46,670 nucleotides of DNA from Oscillospiraceae bacterium (GCA_900768995.1 CAAGEZ010000033.1:1-46670); one strand, 5' to 3'. Positions 6,808 to 15,617 are shown, counted from the stretch's first letter. The notes: generated by a model not told the origin, from the sequence alone. Program-made: numbers and translations.

Positions 6808-8004
6808 ATGTTGAACGGAAATGAGTTTAATCTTAACAATATGGCGCAGCGCTATAAGGAAGAGATGATGCGGCTGTACAAGAAAAGCACCGCTCCACAG
6901 ACATCACAGCAGAGCCGAAATACTTCGGGACAAAGCAGTATGACGGCTCAGGCAAATATGGCAAATCAGAATATGGCAGCTCAGGGCTCACAGTCAAGGC
7001 AGCAGAATATGCCGTCATCGCAGGGAAATATGCAGCAGGGGCAGATGTCTCATAATATGACAATGCCCCGTGACGCTATGGGAATTCCTGCGGGAAATGT
7101 TCAGGGTGCGTCCTATTTTGCAGCTTCACAGCCAGTCTGCGACACGGGCAGCATACCTACTGTACCTGTGCCCTGCGAGTGCCGCTTCCCCTCTGCCGAG
7201 AGCATTATCGAGAGCATCGCAGGCATTCCCGCAACGCCCAACATCCGCCCCGAGGATAATCCCCCGCCCGTTTATAACGGCAATGACACTGTTATCCAGC
7301 CCAGAAATGCGGCTCCAAACAACGCTTCTATTAATAATATGAACAGCGCAGTCCACCCCGAAATGGGCGGCACATTTTCTCAGGGGGACAAAACCGCATA
7401 TCAGCGCTCGGAGGACACTTCATTGCAGGGCGTTATGCTCAATATGTCACCTCAGGCAGCAGCATATGCCGTTCCCTCGGAGGCTGAAAACGAGATTGAG
7501 ATACTTCCCGATTTTGCACTTCCTCAGGACAGCTCGGACACAGTACCCGACACCAAAGGTCTCACACCATCCCTTAACTGGATAAATCTCACGGGGGACA
7601 GCAGCTGGGGTTTTTTGCAGTTCGACATCTTCACCGCAGGCGGCGCATATCCCGTTCCCGGGGCGCTCGTTGTGGTGAAGAAAAAGCTCACAGGCGGAAC
7701 AGGTCTCGTAAGACTTCTCTTCTCCGACAGAAGCGGCCGCACGCCTACCATTGCCCTCCCCGCTCCCTCCGCCTCGCTGTCGCAGAACCCGATGAGCACC
7801 ACACGCCCATTCTCCGAATACACAGTCACCGTAAGAGCAAGAGGCTATTACACTCTCACCGACATAAACATTCCCATTTTCGCAGGCGTAAAGACCGTTC
7901 AGCCCATTGACCTCATTCCCCTGCCCGAATATTCGGGAGACAGCGTTATCCAGCCACGCTCCGACAGTCAGAACAATATGAACGATTCAGATTCAGTGGG
8001 CTGA
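6808..8004 (+). CDS. Protein with long disordered Q/N/M-rich region and C-terminal beta-rich domain, possibly spore-surface
   Basis: A 398-residue protein. Residues about 25-230 are low in complexity and rich in Q, N, M, S and P, so probably disordered. The C-terminal part, from about 250 (LNWINLTGDSSWGFLQFDIF), resembles a carboxypeptidase-regulatory-like beta-sandwich that presents short polymers on surfaces: AYPVPGALVVV, later YTVTVRARGYYTL and VKTVQPIDLIPLPE. There is no signal peptide or membrane segment, which fits a spore-coat or cortex-associated protein made in the mother cell. CGGAGG precedes the ATG. The next two genes are close downstream and have peptidoglycan-binding repeats, supporting a joint cell-wall or spore role. 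The exact function is not known to me. Confidence 0.8.
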   Translation: MLNGNEFNLNNMAQRYKEEMMRLYKKSTAPQTSQQSRNTSGQSSMTAQANMANQNMAAQGSQSRQQNMPSSQGNMQQGQMSHNMTMPRDAMGIPAGNVQGASYFAASQPVCDTGSIPTVPVPCECRFPSAESIIESIAGIPATPNIRPEDNPPPVYNGNDTVIQPRNAAPNNASINNMNSAVHPEMGGTFSQGDKTAYQRSEDTSLQGVMLNMSPQAAAYAVPSEAENEIEILPDFALPQDSSDTVPDTKGLTPSLNWINLTGDSSWGFLQFDIFTAGGAYPVPGALVVVKKKLTGGTGLVRLLFSDRSGRTPTIALPAPSASLSQNPMSTTRPFSEYTVTVRARGYYTLTDINIPIFAGVKTVQPIDLIPLPEYSGDSVIQPRSDSQNNMNDSDSVG

Positions 8005-8025
8005 TAAGCCCGAAGGAGGAGCCAA

Positions 8026-9423
8026 ATGACAGGAGTGCCGTTTATTCCCGAAAATATCGTTGTGCATCTGGGTGCGCCCGATGACACAAGTGCTGTCAAT
8101 GTTACAGTGCCGTTTACCGATTACATCAAAAATGCGGCTTCCAGCGAGATATACCCCACCTGGCCCGAAAGTGCGCTGAGAGCCAACATTTACGCAATAA
8201 TCACCTATGCCCTGAACAGGTACTACACCGAGTGGTACCCTTCAAGAGGGTATAATTTTGACATTACCAATGACACCCGTTACGACCAGTCATATGTTTA
8301 CGGACGTGACATTTTTGAACCCATAAGCAACATCGTTGACGAGATATTCAACAACTATATCCGCAGGCAGGGCACGCTTGAACCCATTTTCTCCGCCTAC
8401 TGCGACGGAGTGCGCACCTACTGCGGTGGGCTGAAGCAGTGGGAGACGGTGGAGCTTGCAAATCAGGGGCTGACACCCTTTGAGATACTTCAGCATTTTT
8501 ACGGAGATGATATCGAGATAGTGACCAATGCCCCCGTTTCCCCGAACATTCCCTCCTATCCCGGCGAGGTCATAAGCTTCGGCAGTGCGGGAGACAATGT
8601 TGTCCGAATCCAGACCCAGCTCAACCGCATTTCGCAGAATTACCCCGCTATTCCAAGGATTCCCTATGTCACGCGCAGCTACAACACTCTCACCGAGGAC
8701 GCTGTAAGAAAATTTCAGCAGGTTTTCGGTCTGCCACGGACGGGGTATGTGGATAAGTCAACCTGGTACAAGATAAATCAGATATACACAGGCATAAAGC
8801 GGCTTGGAGAGCTTACCTCCGAGGGCGTCACCATTTCCGACTACACCGCCGACTCCCCCGAATTTCTTCGCAGGGGTGACTCGGGAGCAAATGTCAGGGT
8901 CATTCAGTATATCCTGTCGGTGGTGGGCGCATATTACGATGCTGTGCCAAGAATTTCCGTTACGGGAAATTTCGGTGAGGAAACGGAAAATGCCCTCCGT
9001 GCATTCCAGCAGATATTCGGTCTTCCCGAAACGGGTGTGCTTGATGCCGCAACGTGGGAAGATCTTTACAGAGCCTACAAGGGCATTGTTGACAGTCTGC
9101 CCGTTGATGCCTCTTCCGAGGAGATAGTTCTGTTCCCCGGAGTGATACTCAGAGAGGGTATGCAGAATGAATACGTCAGGACGATTCAGCAGTATCTGAC
9201 GGAGATACATAATGATTACCCGCAGATACCCGCTGTTACCGCCACGGGCTATTTCGGTCCGCTGACAAAAAACGCCGTAACCGCCTTTCAGCGTGTTTTC
9301 GGCATCAATCCAACGGGATATGTGGGTGCGGAAACGTGGGCAAGGATAGGCGAGATATACAGCGAGGTGAAGTACGGCTATGTAAAGCCTGCGGGACAGT
9401 TCCCCGGATACACCATAAGATAA
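8026..9423 (+). CDS. SpoIID-like domain plus three peptidoglycan-binding repeats (spore cortex-lytic-type protein)
   Basis: Residues about 1-175 resemble a SpoIID/LytB fold (ALRANIYAIITYALNRYYTE, then YDQSYVYGRDIF and ILQHFYGDDIEIV). Three PG_binding_1 repeats follow at roughly 185-250, 285-350 and 375-440, each with a GDNVVRIQ/GANVRVIQ-like start and a FQQVFGLP..GYVD..TW end. Proteins of this architecture in Clostridia are usually annotated as spore cortex-lytic proteins. In SpoIID the catalytic glutamate directly precedes ALKAQ; here the matching position is serine (ESALRAN), so lytic activity is doubtful and wall binding more likely. There is no signal peptide. AAGGAGGAG precedes the ATG, 21 bp after the upstream gene, and the next gene follows after 13 bp. 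Confidence 0.85.
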   Translation: MTGVPFIPENIVVHLGAPDDTSAVNVTVPFTDYIKNAASSEIYPTWPESALRANIYAIITYALNRYYTEWYPSRGYNFDITNDTRYDQSYVYGRDIFEPISNIVDEIFNNYIRRQGTLEPIFSAYCDGVRTYCGGLKQWETVELANQGLTPFEILQHFYGDDIEIVTNAPVSPNIPSYPGEVISFGSAGDNVVRIQTQLNRISQNYPAIPRIPYVTRSYNTLTEDAVRKFQQVFGLPRTGYVDKSTWYKINQIYTGIKRLGELTSEGVTISDYTADSPEFLRRGDSGANVRVIQYILSVVGAYYDAVPRISVTGNFGEETENALRAFQQIFGLPETGVLDAATWEDLYRAYKGIVDSLPVDASSEEIVLFPGVILREGMQNEYVRTIQQYLTEIHNDYPQIPAVTATGYFGPLTKNAVTAFQRVFGINPTGYVGAETWARIGEIYSEVKYGYVKPAGQFPGYTIR

Positions 9424-9436
9424 AGGAGGCAGAGCA

Positions 9437-9982
9437 GTGGCAAATGAACCATTACCCGTGTCACATAAGGCACACAGCCAAAATGTTGCCGAGCTGCAGC
9501 GGTATCTGAGAGAGATATCAATGAACGGTGCAGCCGTGCGCCCCGTCATTCCCGACGGGGTCTACAGCCCCCACACCGCTGCCGCAGTGTCGGACTTTCA
9601 GCGGCTAAAGGGCATTCCCGAAACAGGCGAGACCGACTGCAATACTTGGGAGCTGATACTTGACACATATTATGACATAATCACAAGCCTTTCCGAACAG
9701 GTGGGGGTAAAGCCCATGCCCTCGGCTGATACGGTGTTGTCAGAGGGCGACAAGGGCACCGCCATAATCATTTTGCAGGCTATGCTCAACACCCTTTCGG
9801 GGCTTTTTATGAACATTCCCATGAACTCCCTAAGCGGGATATATGACAGCGACACCATAAAGGCGGTGACGGAATTTCAGACCGCTTCGGGCATAACTCC
9901 CACAGGCAGAACGGATATACGAACGTGGAACGCTCTTGCAGAGCTGTTTGATGCGGTATCGGCGATTGAGGGGGAGATATAA
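9437..9982 (+). CDS. Small protein of two peptidoglycan-binding repeats
   Basis: The 181-residue protein consists almost entirely of two PG_binding_1 domains. The first is about residues 15-85 (NVAELQRYLREIS to ETGETDCNTWELIL) and the second about 100-170 (GTAIIILQAMLNTLSG to PTGRTDIRTWNALA). No catalytic domain, signal peptide or membrane segment is seen. The start is GTG at 9437, with AAAGGAGG 8 bp upstream. It is the third gene of a tight operon whose second gene has the same repeats, so it probably helps anchor proteins at spore or cell peptidoglycan. Confidence 0.82.
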   Translation: MANEPLPVSHKAHSQNVAELQRYLREISMNGAAVRPVIPDGVYSPHTAAAVSDFQRLKGIPETGETDCNTWELILDTYYDIITSLSEQVGVKPMPSADTVLSEGDKGTAIIILQAMLNTLSGLFMNIPMNSLSGIYDSDTIKAVTEFQTASGITPTGRTDIRTWNALAELFDAVSAIEGEI

Positions 9983-10051
9983 AAGGCGAGACAGAAAACT
10001 TTCCAACATCGGGACGGGAGACCCATCCTCAACAATACACAATAACACAAA

Positions 10052-10080
10052 AACGGCTGACACATAATGTATCAGCCGTT
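10052..10080 (-). terminator. Terminator between convergent genes, mainly for prmC
   Basis: AACGGCTGA and TCAGCCGTT form a 9-bp stem directly after the prmC stop codon. On the minus strand it is followed by TTTTT. On the plus strand TAAATTTTTA follows, so it may also serve the peptidoglycan-binding operon that ends at 9982. Confidence 0.8.
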
Positions 10081-10086
10081 AAATTT

Positions 10087-10947
10087 TTATTCCAGATACC
10101 CCCCGATGACCCTTATGCCGCCTGTGGCATCGGGTGCGGTGAATATGTCGCCAAAGCCGCTGTCGGAAAGAATCTTCCTCACGTCCTCAGCCTGCTCCGT
10201 GCCTATCTCAAATATCATAAGTCCGCCCTTTTTCAAAAGCTCTTTCCACAGACAGGCTATGACACGATAGAATTTCAAACCGTCATTGCCGCCGTACAGC
10301 GCAGTTTCAGGCTCAAATGTGACTTCTTTCTGGAGCTCGTCCATTTCCCTGTCCGTAAGATATGGAGGGTTTGAAACTATACAGCCGATGTCCATATATT
10401 CGCCGTCAGGGGTCTTGAAATTTTCAAGGAGTGCTCCGTTCATTATATCGCCCTTGAGCAGTTTCACCCCTGCGTCATTATCACGGACATTCTGCACAAG
10501 ATACGGGAATGCCTCTGAGGACAGCTCCACCGCATACACACTGCTTTCGGGCAGCTCCTTTGCAAGTGTCACGGCAATACAGCCGCTGCCGCTGCAAAGG
10601 TCGAGTATGCCGCCGCCGTATTTCCTGCCAAGCTTTGAAATAGTTTCTTCCACAAGTGCTTCCGTGTCGGGACGGGGAATGAGAACGCCCTCCCCTACCT
10701 TGAAGCTCCTGCCGTAAAATTCCCATTTGCCTAAGATGTACTGCAAGGGATAGCCTGCCGCTCTCCGCCTTGCGCCCTTTACGGCGGCATTCACTGCGGC
10801 TTCGGAAAGCTCCCTTTCGGGGTGAATGGCAAGCTGCTCACGGTTAACGCCGCAGAGATCCTCCATCAGGCACATTTTATCAAAATCCTTGTCGGGCACG
10901 TCTGACAGAATGTTGTCAAGACGGATATTTAGCTCGTTTATCGTCAT
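10087..10947 (-). CDS. prmC: Release factor glutamine methyltransferase PrmC (HemK)
   Basis: PrmC methylates the GGQ glutamine of peptide chain release factors using S-adenosylmethionine, which speeds translation termination. The substrate-glutamine motif NPPY is at residues 193-196. The SAM-binding motif ILDLCSGSGCIAVTLA is present, and the helical N-terminal domain ends in AGYPLQYILGKWEFYG and LIPRPDTEALVE, both diagnostic. The length of 286 residues is normal. The gene starts 4 bp after the DUF1385 gene ends, so the two are co-transcribed and probably translationally coupled. prfA, often next to prmC in Firmicutes, is not adjacent here. Confidence 0.96.
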   Translation of the reverse strand: MTINELNIRLDNILSDVPDKDFDKMCLMEDLCGVNREQLAIHPERELSEAAVNAAVKGARRRAAGYPLQYILGKWEFYGRSFKVGEGVLIPRPDTEALVEETISKLGRKYGGGILDLCSGSGCIAVTLAKELPESSVYAVELSSEAFPYLVQNVRDNDAGVKLLKGDIMNGALLENFKTPDGEYMDIGCIVSNPPYLTDREMDELQKEVTFEPETALYGGNDGLKFYRVIACLWKELLKKGGLMIFEIGTEQAEDVRKILSDSGFGDIFTAPDATGGIRVIGGYLE

Positions 10948-10951
10948 ATCA

Positions 10952-11950
10952 TCACCAGCGGTCGTCGTTTTTATCCTCGGGGATACAGGGCTTCAGCGCC
11001 GCTATAGCCACCTCTATCTGGGGGTCGTCAGGCTCGCAGGTGGTAATGTGCTGGAGCCATATTCCGGGAGCGGAGATTATTTTTGTGAAAAGGTTGTCGC
11101 ATCTTCCTGCAAGCTTTATAAGCTCATAGCCGATAGACGCTTCAATGGGGAGCATCAGAAGCTGGAGACCGAAACGGGCAAGAACGCTGTCCCAGGGCAG
11201 GAACATTCCTATAGCGATGCTGAGAAGCACCACAAGGAATATGAAGCTTGTGCCGCATCGGGGGTGAAAACGGGTCTGCTTTCTCACATTCTCCACCGTC
11301 AGCTCAAGCCCAGCCTCGTAGCAGGCAATAGTTTTATGCTCAGCTCCGTGATACTTGAATGTAGTGTGTATCTCCTTCATATTGGAGATGAGCCACATAT
11401 ATCCCACAAGCAGGGCGATTTTGATGATACCCTCTGAAACTGTTTTTGACCAGTCGGGTGCGCCGAGCTTGCCAAGAAGTCCCGAAAGAAGTGCGGGGAA
11501 GAACTTGAATGCGCATATGCTTATGACCATAACCACCACGCACACCACTATCATAATGGTGTTCATAACGGATTTGCCGTTTTCGCCCTCAAGCTTTGCT
11601 TCGAGCCATTTGTAGGGGCGTGTTTTGCTGAGCCATTCCTCAAATGGGGACAGCTCCTCGTCATCATCGTCCTCGTCATTCATCTGCTTTTCGGCGGATT
11701 TCATTGTACATTTCATACCGTCAACAAGGGAAATGACGAAGTTGAAACAGCCTCTTATAAACGGGGTTTTCAGATACCACGGCGCAGTTTTTCCGTTGCG
11801 TATCTTCCACGTTTCCACATCTATCGTACCGTCAGGGAGACGGCACGCCATTGCGGAAAGGTCGATGCCACGCATCATAACGCCCTCGATAAGAGCCTGT
11901 CCGCCTATTTTCGACTTGAATTTGCACTCAGACTGCTGATTATTGCTCAA
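10952..11950 (-). CDS. DUF1385 membrane protein (YqhQ-like)
   Basis: A 332-residue protein of the DUF1385 family, proposed to be membrane-associated metal-dependent enzymes of unknown reaction. It has the opening signature KIGGQALIEGVMMRG and the conserved stretches YHGAEHKTI and RFHPRCGTSFIF, whose His and Cys residues could bind metal. Hydrophobic helices occur at about 130-160, 180-195 and 235-280. The start is TTG at 11950, with GAGGTG 6 bp upstream on the minus strand. In many Clostridia this gene lies directly before prmC, as here, but the biological reason is not known. Confidence 0.9.
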   Translation of the reverse strand: MSNNQQSECKFKSKIGGQALIEGVMMRGIDLSAMACRLPDGTIDVETWKIRNGKTAPWYLKTPFIRGCFNFVISLVDGMKCTMKSAEKQMNDEDDDDEELSPFEEWLSKTRPYKWLEAKLEGENGKSVMNTIMIVVCVVVMVISICAFKFFPALLSGLLGKLGAPDWSKTVSEGIIKIALLVGYMWLISNMKEIHTTFKYHGAEHKTIACYEAGLELTVENVRKQTRFHPRCGTSFIFLVVLLSIAIGMFLPWDSVLARFGLQLLMLPIEASIGYELIKLAGRCDNLFTKIISAPGIWLQHITTCEPDDPQIEVAIAALKPCIPEDKNDDRW

Positions 11951-11963
11951 AACTCACACCTCA

Positions 11964-13262
11964 TTAATATAGATAAAAATTATTCGTGACCTCGGCTGTG
12001 GTCAGAAGAAGATTGTCCTCGGTATCGCCGAAACGAACCATATACACCGCACTGTCCGTTGAAGCGGCAGCGAAATAGCCGTCAAGAAGCCGTTTTTCCG
12101 AGTCCTCACGGCTGCACACTGTTATGCGCATAAGCTCGAGGCGGCTCTGTTCAAGGCTGCCGTTATATTTGTAGAACACCTTTTCCCCCGTTATGCTGTC
12201 ATTTTTCACGGTAACAAGCCCCTGCCACCTTACGGGTATCATAAAGGCATAGCCAAGGTGGGGCTCGGTGAATGACGTATATTTTTTCACAACGGAGTAG
12301 TTCTCAAAAACGTTCCAGTCCGTAAGATACTGAGCGTCCTGACCGTCTCTGTAGCCCGGGAACGCTTCTCTTTCGGGGATCTCAATGATACCGTCCCCGT
12401 CAATGTCACGGCAGTACAGCCCCTGAGAACGCACCGTCCTTGAAGAAAGCTCAGAGCCGTCTATCATAGCGGGATTTCTCAGCTCCCCGTTTATACAGTA
12501 GATTATCTCGGTTGAAAGGTTGCCGTTGCCCTGCAATCCGTCTGCAAACACCGCAGGGGTACCGTTGCCAATATATCCGCCGATGACCGAGGGCAGGTCA
12601 ACTGTCGTTGAACTGAGAGGGGTGCTGCTGACGCACTCAGCGCCGCTTCCCCTGTCGGTAACGAGGGATATAGAGGCAGTGTGGTTCTCGTTATTGCAGT
12701 TCACAACGGCAATATCCATACCGCCGTCCCTGTCAAGATCAAGGGTCAGAGCCTTGTAATATGTCTCGGTGTATTCGGTGTTCAGAACGCCGTCACCAAG
12801 GCTGTAAAGCTTCAGTGTTTTTTCGGTGGGGGTCATATAGCCGTAGCCTATTGCCATACGTACAGTTCCCGTGCCGCCGAGGTCTGTGAAAAAGACCTGC
12901 TCCACAGTTGTTCCCGCACCTGCGTGGTCATAAACGGAGCGCCAGCTTCCGTCCCCCTTATCAAGGATATTCACACGCACATTGCTGTCCTTGCCGGTGC
13001 GGCTGCTGTAAAATACCACAGCTTCGTTATCGCCGTCAGAGTCAAGATCATAAAACACGAATGCGGAGCGGTATGTGCCAGAACGGGGATAAACAAGGGA
13101 AATGTCCTTTCCCGATGATGCGGTAAGGGCGGAATAGATGTCCTGCTGCTCCTCGGACATAATAGGGGGCGAAAGGAGATTGTCTATTGACGAATCGGGA
13201 ATGCACCCCGTAAAAATGACGCAAAGCGCTGCTGCCAACGCTGCCGTTTTTCTAAGCTTCAT
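11964..13262 (-). CDS. Lipoprotein with VCBS/FG-GAP-like repeats
   Basis: The first 20 residues form a lipoprotein signal peptide ending in the lipobox FTGC, with lipidated Cys20. The exported part has several aspartate-rich repeats of the FG-GAP/VCBS type (DLDSDGDNEAVVFY, LDLDRDGGMDIAVV, DIDGDGIIEIPE), which build calcium-binding beta-propeller blades, so residues about 60-310 are probably such a propeller. It would sit on the outer face of the membrane. The partner is unknown. The gene follows a strong hairpin whose U-tract directly precedes its AAGGAA ribosome binding site, and it ends 13 bp before the DUF1385 gene. Confidence 0.8.
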   Translation of the reverse strand: MKLRKTAALAAALCVIFTGCIPDSSIDNLLSPPIMSEEQQDIYSALTASSGKDISLVYPRSGTYRSAFVFYDLDSDGDNEAVVFYSSRTGKDSNVRVNILDKGDGSWRSVYDHAGAGTTVEQVFFTDLGGTGTVRMAIGYGYMTPTEKTLKLYSLGDGVLNTEYTETYYKALTLDLDRDGGMDIAVVNCNNENHTASISLVTDRGSGAECVSSTPLSSTTVDLPSVIGGYIGNGTPAVFADGLQGNGNLSTEIIYCINGELRNPAMIDGSELSSRTVRSQGLYCRDIDGDGIIEIPEREAFPGYRDGQDAQYLTDWNVFENYSVVKKYTSFTEPHLGYAFMIPVRWQGLVTVKNDSITGEKVFYKYNGSLEQSRLELMRITVCSREDSEKRLLDGYFAAASTDSAVYMVRFGDTEDNLLLTTAEVTNNFYLY

Positions 13263-13277
13263 AAATCAGATTTCCTT

Positions 13278-13313
13278 AAAAAAGGGCGCACAAGGGATAT
13301 CCCCTTGCCGCCC
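13278..13313 (-). terminator. Strong intergenic terminator upstream of the lipoprotein gene
   Basis: On the minus strand GGGCG and CAAGGG pair with CCCTTG and CGCCC around a 5-base loop, and TTTTTT follows at once. It lies between the membrane-protein gene and the lipoprotein gene. The U-tract runs into the AAGGAA of the downstream gene, so it may work as an attenuator rather than a complete stop. Confidence 0.78.
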
Positions 13314-13325
13314 CGTTCATATTTT

Positions 13326-14411
13326 TTATTCAGTAGGCTTAATGTCGATATTCTCGATCTCCAGATACTGCTTGTTCATCGGTGCTCTGCTCCAGCGGCG
13401 CTTGCCAACGTTCAGCTTGGGCATTACACGGTAAACATAAGTGCTCCAGAATACTGCCACCATTGTAATAGTCATAAACACGATGCCGATGTCCGAGATG
13501 TTCGGAATGTTCATTGAAAGTCTCTCCTCATAGCCTGTGGGGATAAGGAGAAGAATGTATCTCGGGAGAACAGAAACTGCTGCAAGGATAGATGAAACAT
13601 ATCCGAAGAAGCACATCCAGAAGCGTGTGAATTTCTTTTCCATTCCGTTGAAGAACCTTGCGGTGTTCATAAAGAAGAGCACTGCGGTCATATAGGAGAA
13701 AAGCTCGTAAAGAAGCTCGGAACGCTCGCTGACAGTCACATTATTTCCAACAATGCTCAGCATATCTGCTATCTTCCAGACAGAATAGAACACAAAGGCT
13801 GCACAGTTTCCGGAGGAAATGCCCTCGCCCTTGAAGATGTTCACAGCCATTGCGATGAAGTTCAGCATAGCAAAGATCATAATAACGTGAAGAGCAAATG
13901 TGCCCAGGGTATAGCCTGTGAGCATATTGTAATTCTCAGCTTCATCTGATGTGAGTTCCTCAACTATGACCTTGTTGGCATTAACGATGTCGATGAAGTC
14001 AAAAACTATCTGCGCCACAACCAGCAGTGCCATAAGAAGTGCGCTGTAGCCTGCCGCTGCGGGTATTTTCTTTTTGAGCCTGTCGTATCTCAGGCGCATA
14101 GGATTAATGAGGATACAGGAGCCGATGACCTTATCCTTTGAGCTTCCTGCAAGGAGGATAACGGTTATAAGGATAATTCCGATGGCAATTATGAAAAGCG
14201 GGTAGTTTTTCAAGGGCGACGGGTCGATATATCTGCCCGTCTCAAAATTCATATTATTAAACAGCTGTATCGTCCTTGCTGCCACGGCGAGAAGGAGCAC
14301 TACAACATAAACGCCCATTGAAGCCTTTTTTGTAAGAAAGCCGCTTTTGTTTGCCTTAGCTGTGTTTTTCAGGCGCATCTGTTCTGCGCTTAGCTGCCTC
14401 GTTCTGCCCAT
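13326..14411 (-). CDS. Multi-pass membrane protein of unknown function
   Basis: The 361 residues include about eight hydrophobic segments (for example YVVVLLLAVAA, FIIAIGIILITVILL, VIMIFAMLNFIAMAV and GIVFMTITMVAVFWS), after a basic cytoplasmic N-terminus. I see no transporter signature or catalytic motif and do not recognise the family. AAAGGA precedes the ATG, and a near-consensus sigma-A promoter lies about 155 bp upstream. It would be first gene of a minus-strand unit with the lipoprotein, DUF1385 protein and PrmC, although a terminator follows it. Confidence 0.75.
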   Translation of the reverse strand: MGRTRQLSAEQMRLKNTAKANKSGFLTKKASMGVYVVVLLLAVAARTIQLFNNMNFETGRYIDPSPLKNYPLFIIAIGIILITVILLAGSSKDKVIGSCILINPMRLRYDRLKKKIPAAAGYSALLMALLVVAQIVFDFIDIVNANKVIVEELTSDEAENYNMLTGYTLGTFALHVIMIFAMLNFIAMAVNIFKGEGISSGNCAAFVFYSVWKIADMLSIVGNNVTVSERSELLYELFSYMTAVLFFMNTARFFNGMEKKFTRFWMCFFGYVSSILAAVSVLPRYILLLIPTGYEERLSMNIPNISDIGIVFMTITMVAVFWSTYVYRVMPKLNVGKRRWSRAPMNKQYLEIENIDIKPTE

Positions 14412-14489
14412 AATCCGTTCAATCCTTTCGCAGATAACCCGTCGGGGAAATTATGTTGGAGAATGTGTCTGCGGCAATATTCCGGAAAT

Positions 14490-14518
14490 GAATTTATCCC
14501 TGCCCCGCCGCATACATA
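14490..14518 (+). promoter_or_regulatory. Possible sigma-E (sporulation) promoter of the SpoIID-like gene
   Basis: GAATTTA (14490-14496), 14 bp, then CATACATA (14511-14518) resembles the mother-cell sigma-E consensus (KMATATT, 14-15 bp, CATACAHT) with about three mismatches. It lies 160 bp before a gene whose B. subtilis relative spoIID is under sigma-E. No sigma-A promoter is seen on this strand. Confidence 0.4.
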
Positions 14519-14565
14519 TATATCATCAGACGAAACTGACAACAAATGCATAGTAGAATAATTAC

Positions 14566-14594
14566 ATTGTACTATAAAATCTTCACATTGTCAA
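14566..14594 (-). promoter_or_regulatory. Sigma-A promoter of the membrane-protein/lipoprotein/DUF1385/prmC unit
   Basis: On the minus strand TTGACA (14589-14594) and TACAAT (14566-14571) are separated by 17 bp. The leader to the ATG at 14411 is about 150 nt, with no evident riboswitch. Confidence 0.85.
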
Positions 14595-14678
14595 GTGTTA
14601 TTTTGTATGAATTTCATAATTTGTAATTATTTTATATGCATAATTTTCAAGAGTAAAAAACTGAAAGGACGGTACATT

Positions 14679-15614
14679 ATGAAAGCTTTTGTTAAGTCGG
14701 TAATACTGTGTGCGGCGGTAATTTTTGCAGTTCCTGCGGCGGCGGGAGGACTGAAAGCGGACAAGTCGGAGGATATCCCCGTTTCAGTCACGGCAATGCC
14801 CCAAAGCCACACGATAAAGCTCCTTTGCTCCGCAACAGGCGGGATAACCGAAACGGATATCGAGGACTATGCTGTGTATGCTGTGCTGGAGGAAGTGCCG
14901 TTTATCCCCGATACCGAGGCGCTCAAAGCACAGGTCTGCGCCGCAAGAACATATGCCGCAAGGCGCATTCTTGCAGGGGAATCTGAAAGCGGCGCACACA
15001 TTTCCGACGACAGCTCCAAATATCAGACTGTCCTCACCGAATCCGCCGCTATGGCAGTTTACGGGGACGGCTATGACGAGGCTGTATCGGCTGTAAAAGC
15101 GGCGGCAAAGGCAACCGAGGGGGAGATAATAATGTACGGAGGGGCACCTGCGGCGGCAGTTTTCCACGTCTCCTCCGCAGGGGTCACGGAATCGGCGGAA
15201 AGCGTTTGGGGAACGGATTATCCGTACCTTGCAAGCGTCTCCTCCGACTGCACCGAAGCACGGCACGAATTTACGGAAGCGGAGCTATATGCACGGATAT
15301 CCTCGGAATATCCCAATGCGAGCAAATTTGACGGTGTAAACATTTTATCCGCAACTGCGGCGGGGACAGTGACATCGGTAGAGGTCTGCGGCATAGCTCT
15401 TGACGGGGGCAGACTTGCGGAAATATTGTCCCTTGAAAGTGCCGCCTTTGAGGTGTCCGATGGTGACGGCAGGGTCATATTCACGGTGAAGGGCAGCGGG
15501 CATCTTGTGGGAATGAGCATCTGCGGCGCTGACGGGCTTTCACGGGAGGGTATGAGCTACAGGGATATCCTCGCCCATTATTATCCGGGAACTGAAATTG
15601 AAAAAATGCAGTAA
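14679..15614 (+). CDS. SpoIID/LytB-domain protein (SpoIID-like lytic transglycosylase)
   Basis: SpoIID-type enzymes cut glycan strands stripped of peptide side chains; in sporulation they drive membrane migration during engulfment. The N-terminal segment (VKSVILCAAVIFAVPAAAGG) is a signal peptide or membrane anchor. Glu80 directly before ALKAQ, in the stretch ending CAARTYAARRI, matches the catalytic glutamate. The end also fits: GSGHLVGMSICGADGLS and ILAHYYPGTEIEKM. Length is 311 residues. The open frame starts earlier, but AAAGGA before the ATG at 14679 decides the start. A possible sigma-E promoter lies upstream. Whether this is the engulfment SpoIID itself or a paralogue cannot be settled here. 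Confidence 0.88.
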   Translation: MKAFVKSVILCAAVIFAVPAAAGGLKADKSEDIPVSVTAMPQSHTIKLLCSATGGITETDIEDYAVYAVLEEVPFIPDTEALKAQVCAARTYAARRILAGESESGAHISDDSSKYQTVLTESAAMAVYGDGYDEAVSAVKAAAKATEGEIIMYGGAPAAAVFHVSSAGVTESAESVWGTDYPYLASVSSDCTEARHEFTEAELYARISSEYPNASKFDGVNILSATAAGTVTSVEVCGIALDGGRLAEILSLESAAFEVSDGDGRVIFTVKGSGHLVGMSICGADGLSREGMSYRDILAHYYPGTEIEKMQ

Positions 15615-15617
15615 AAA

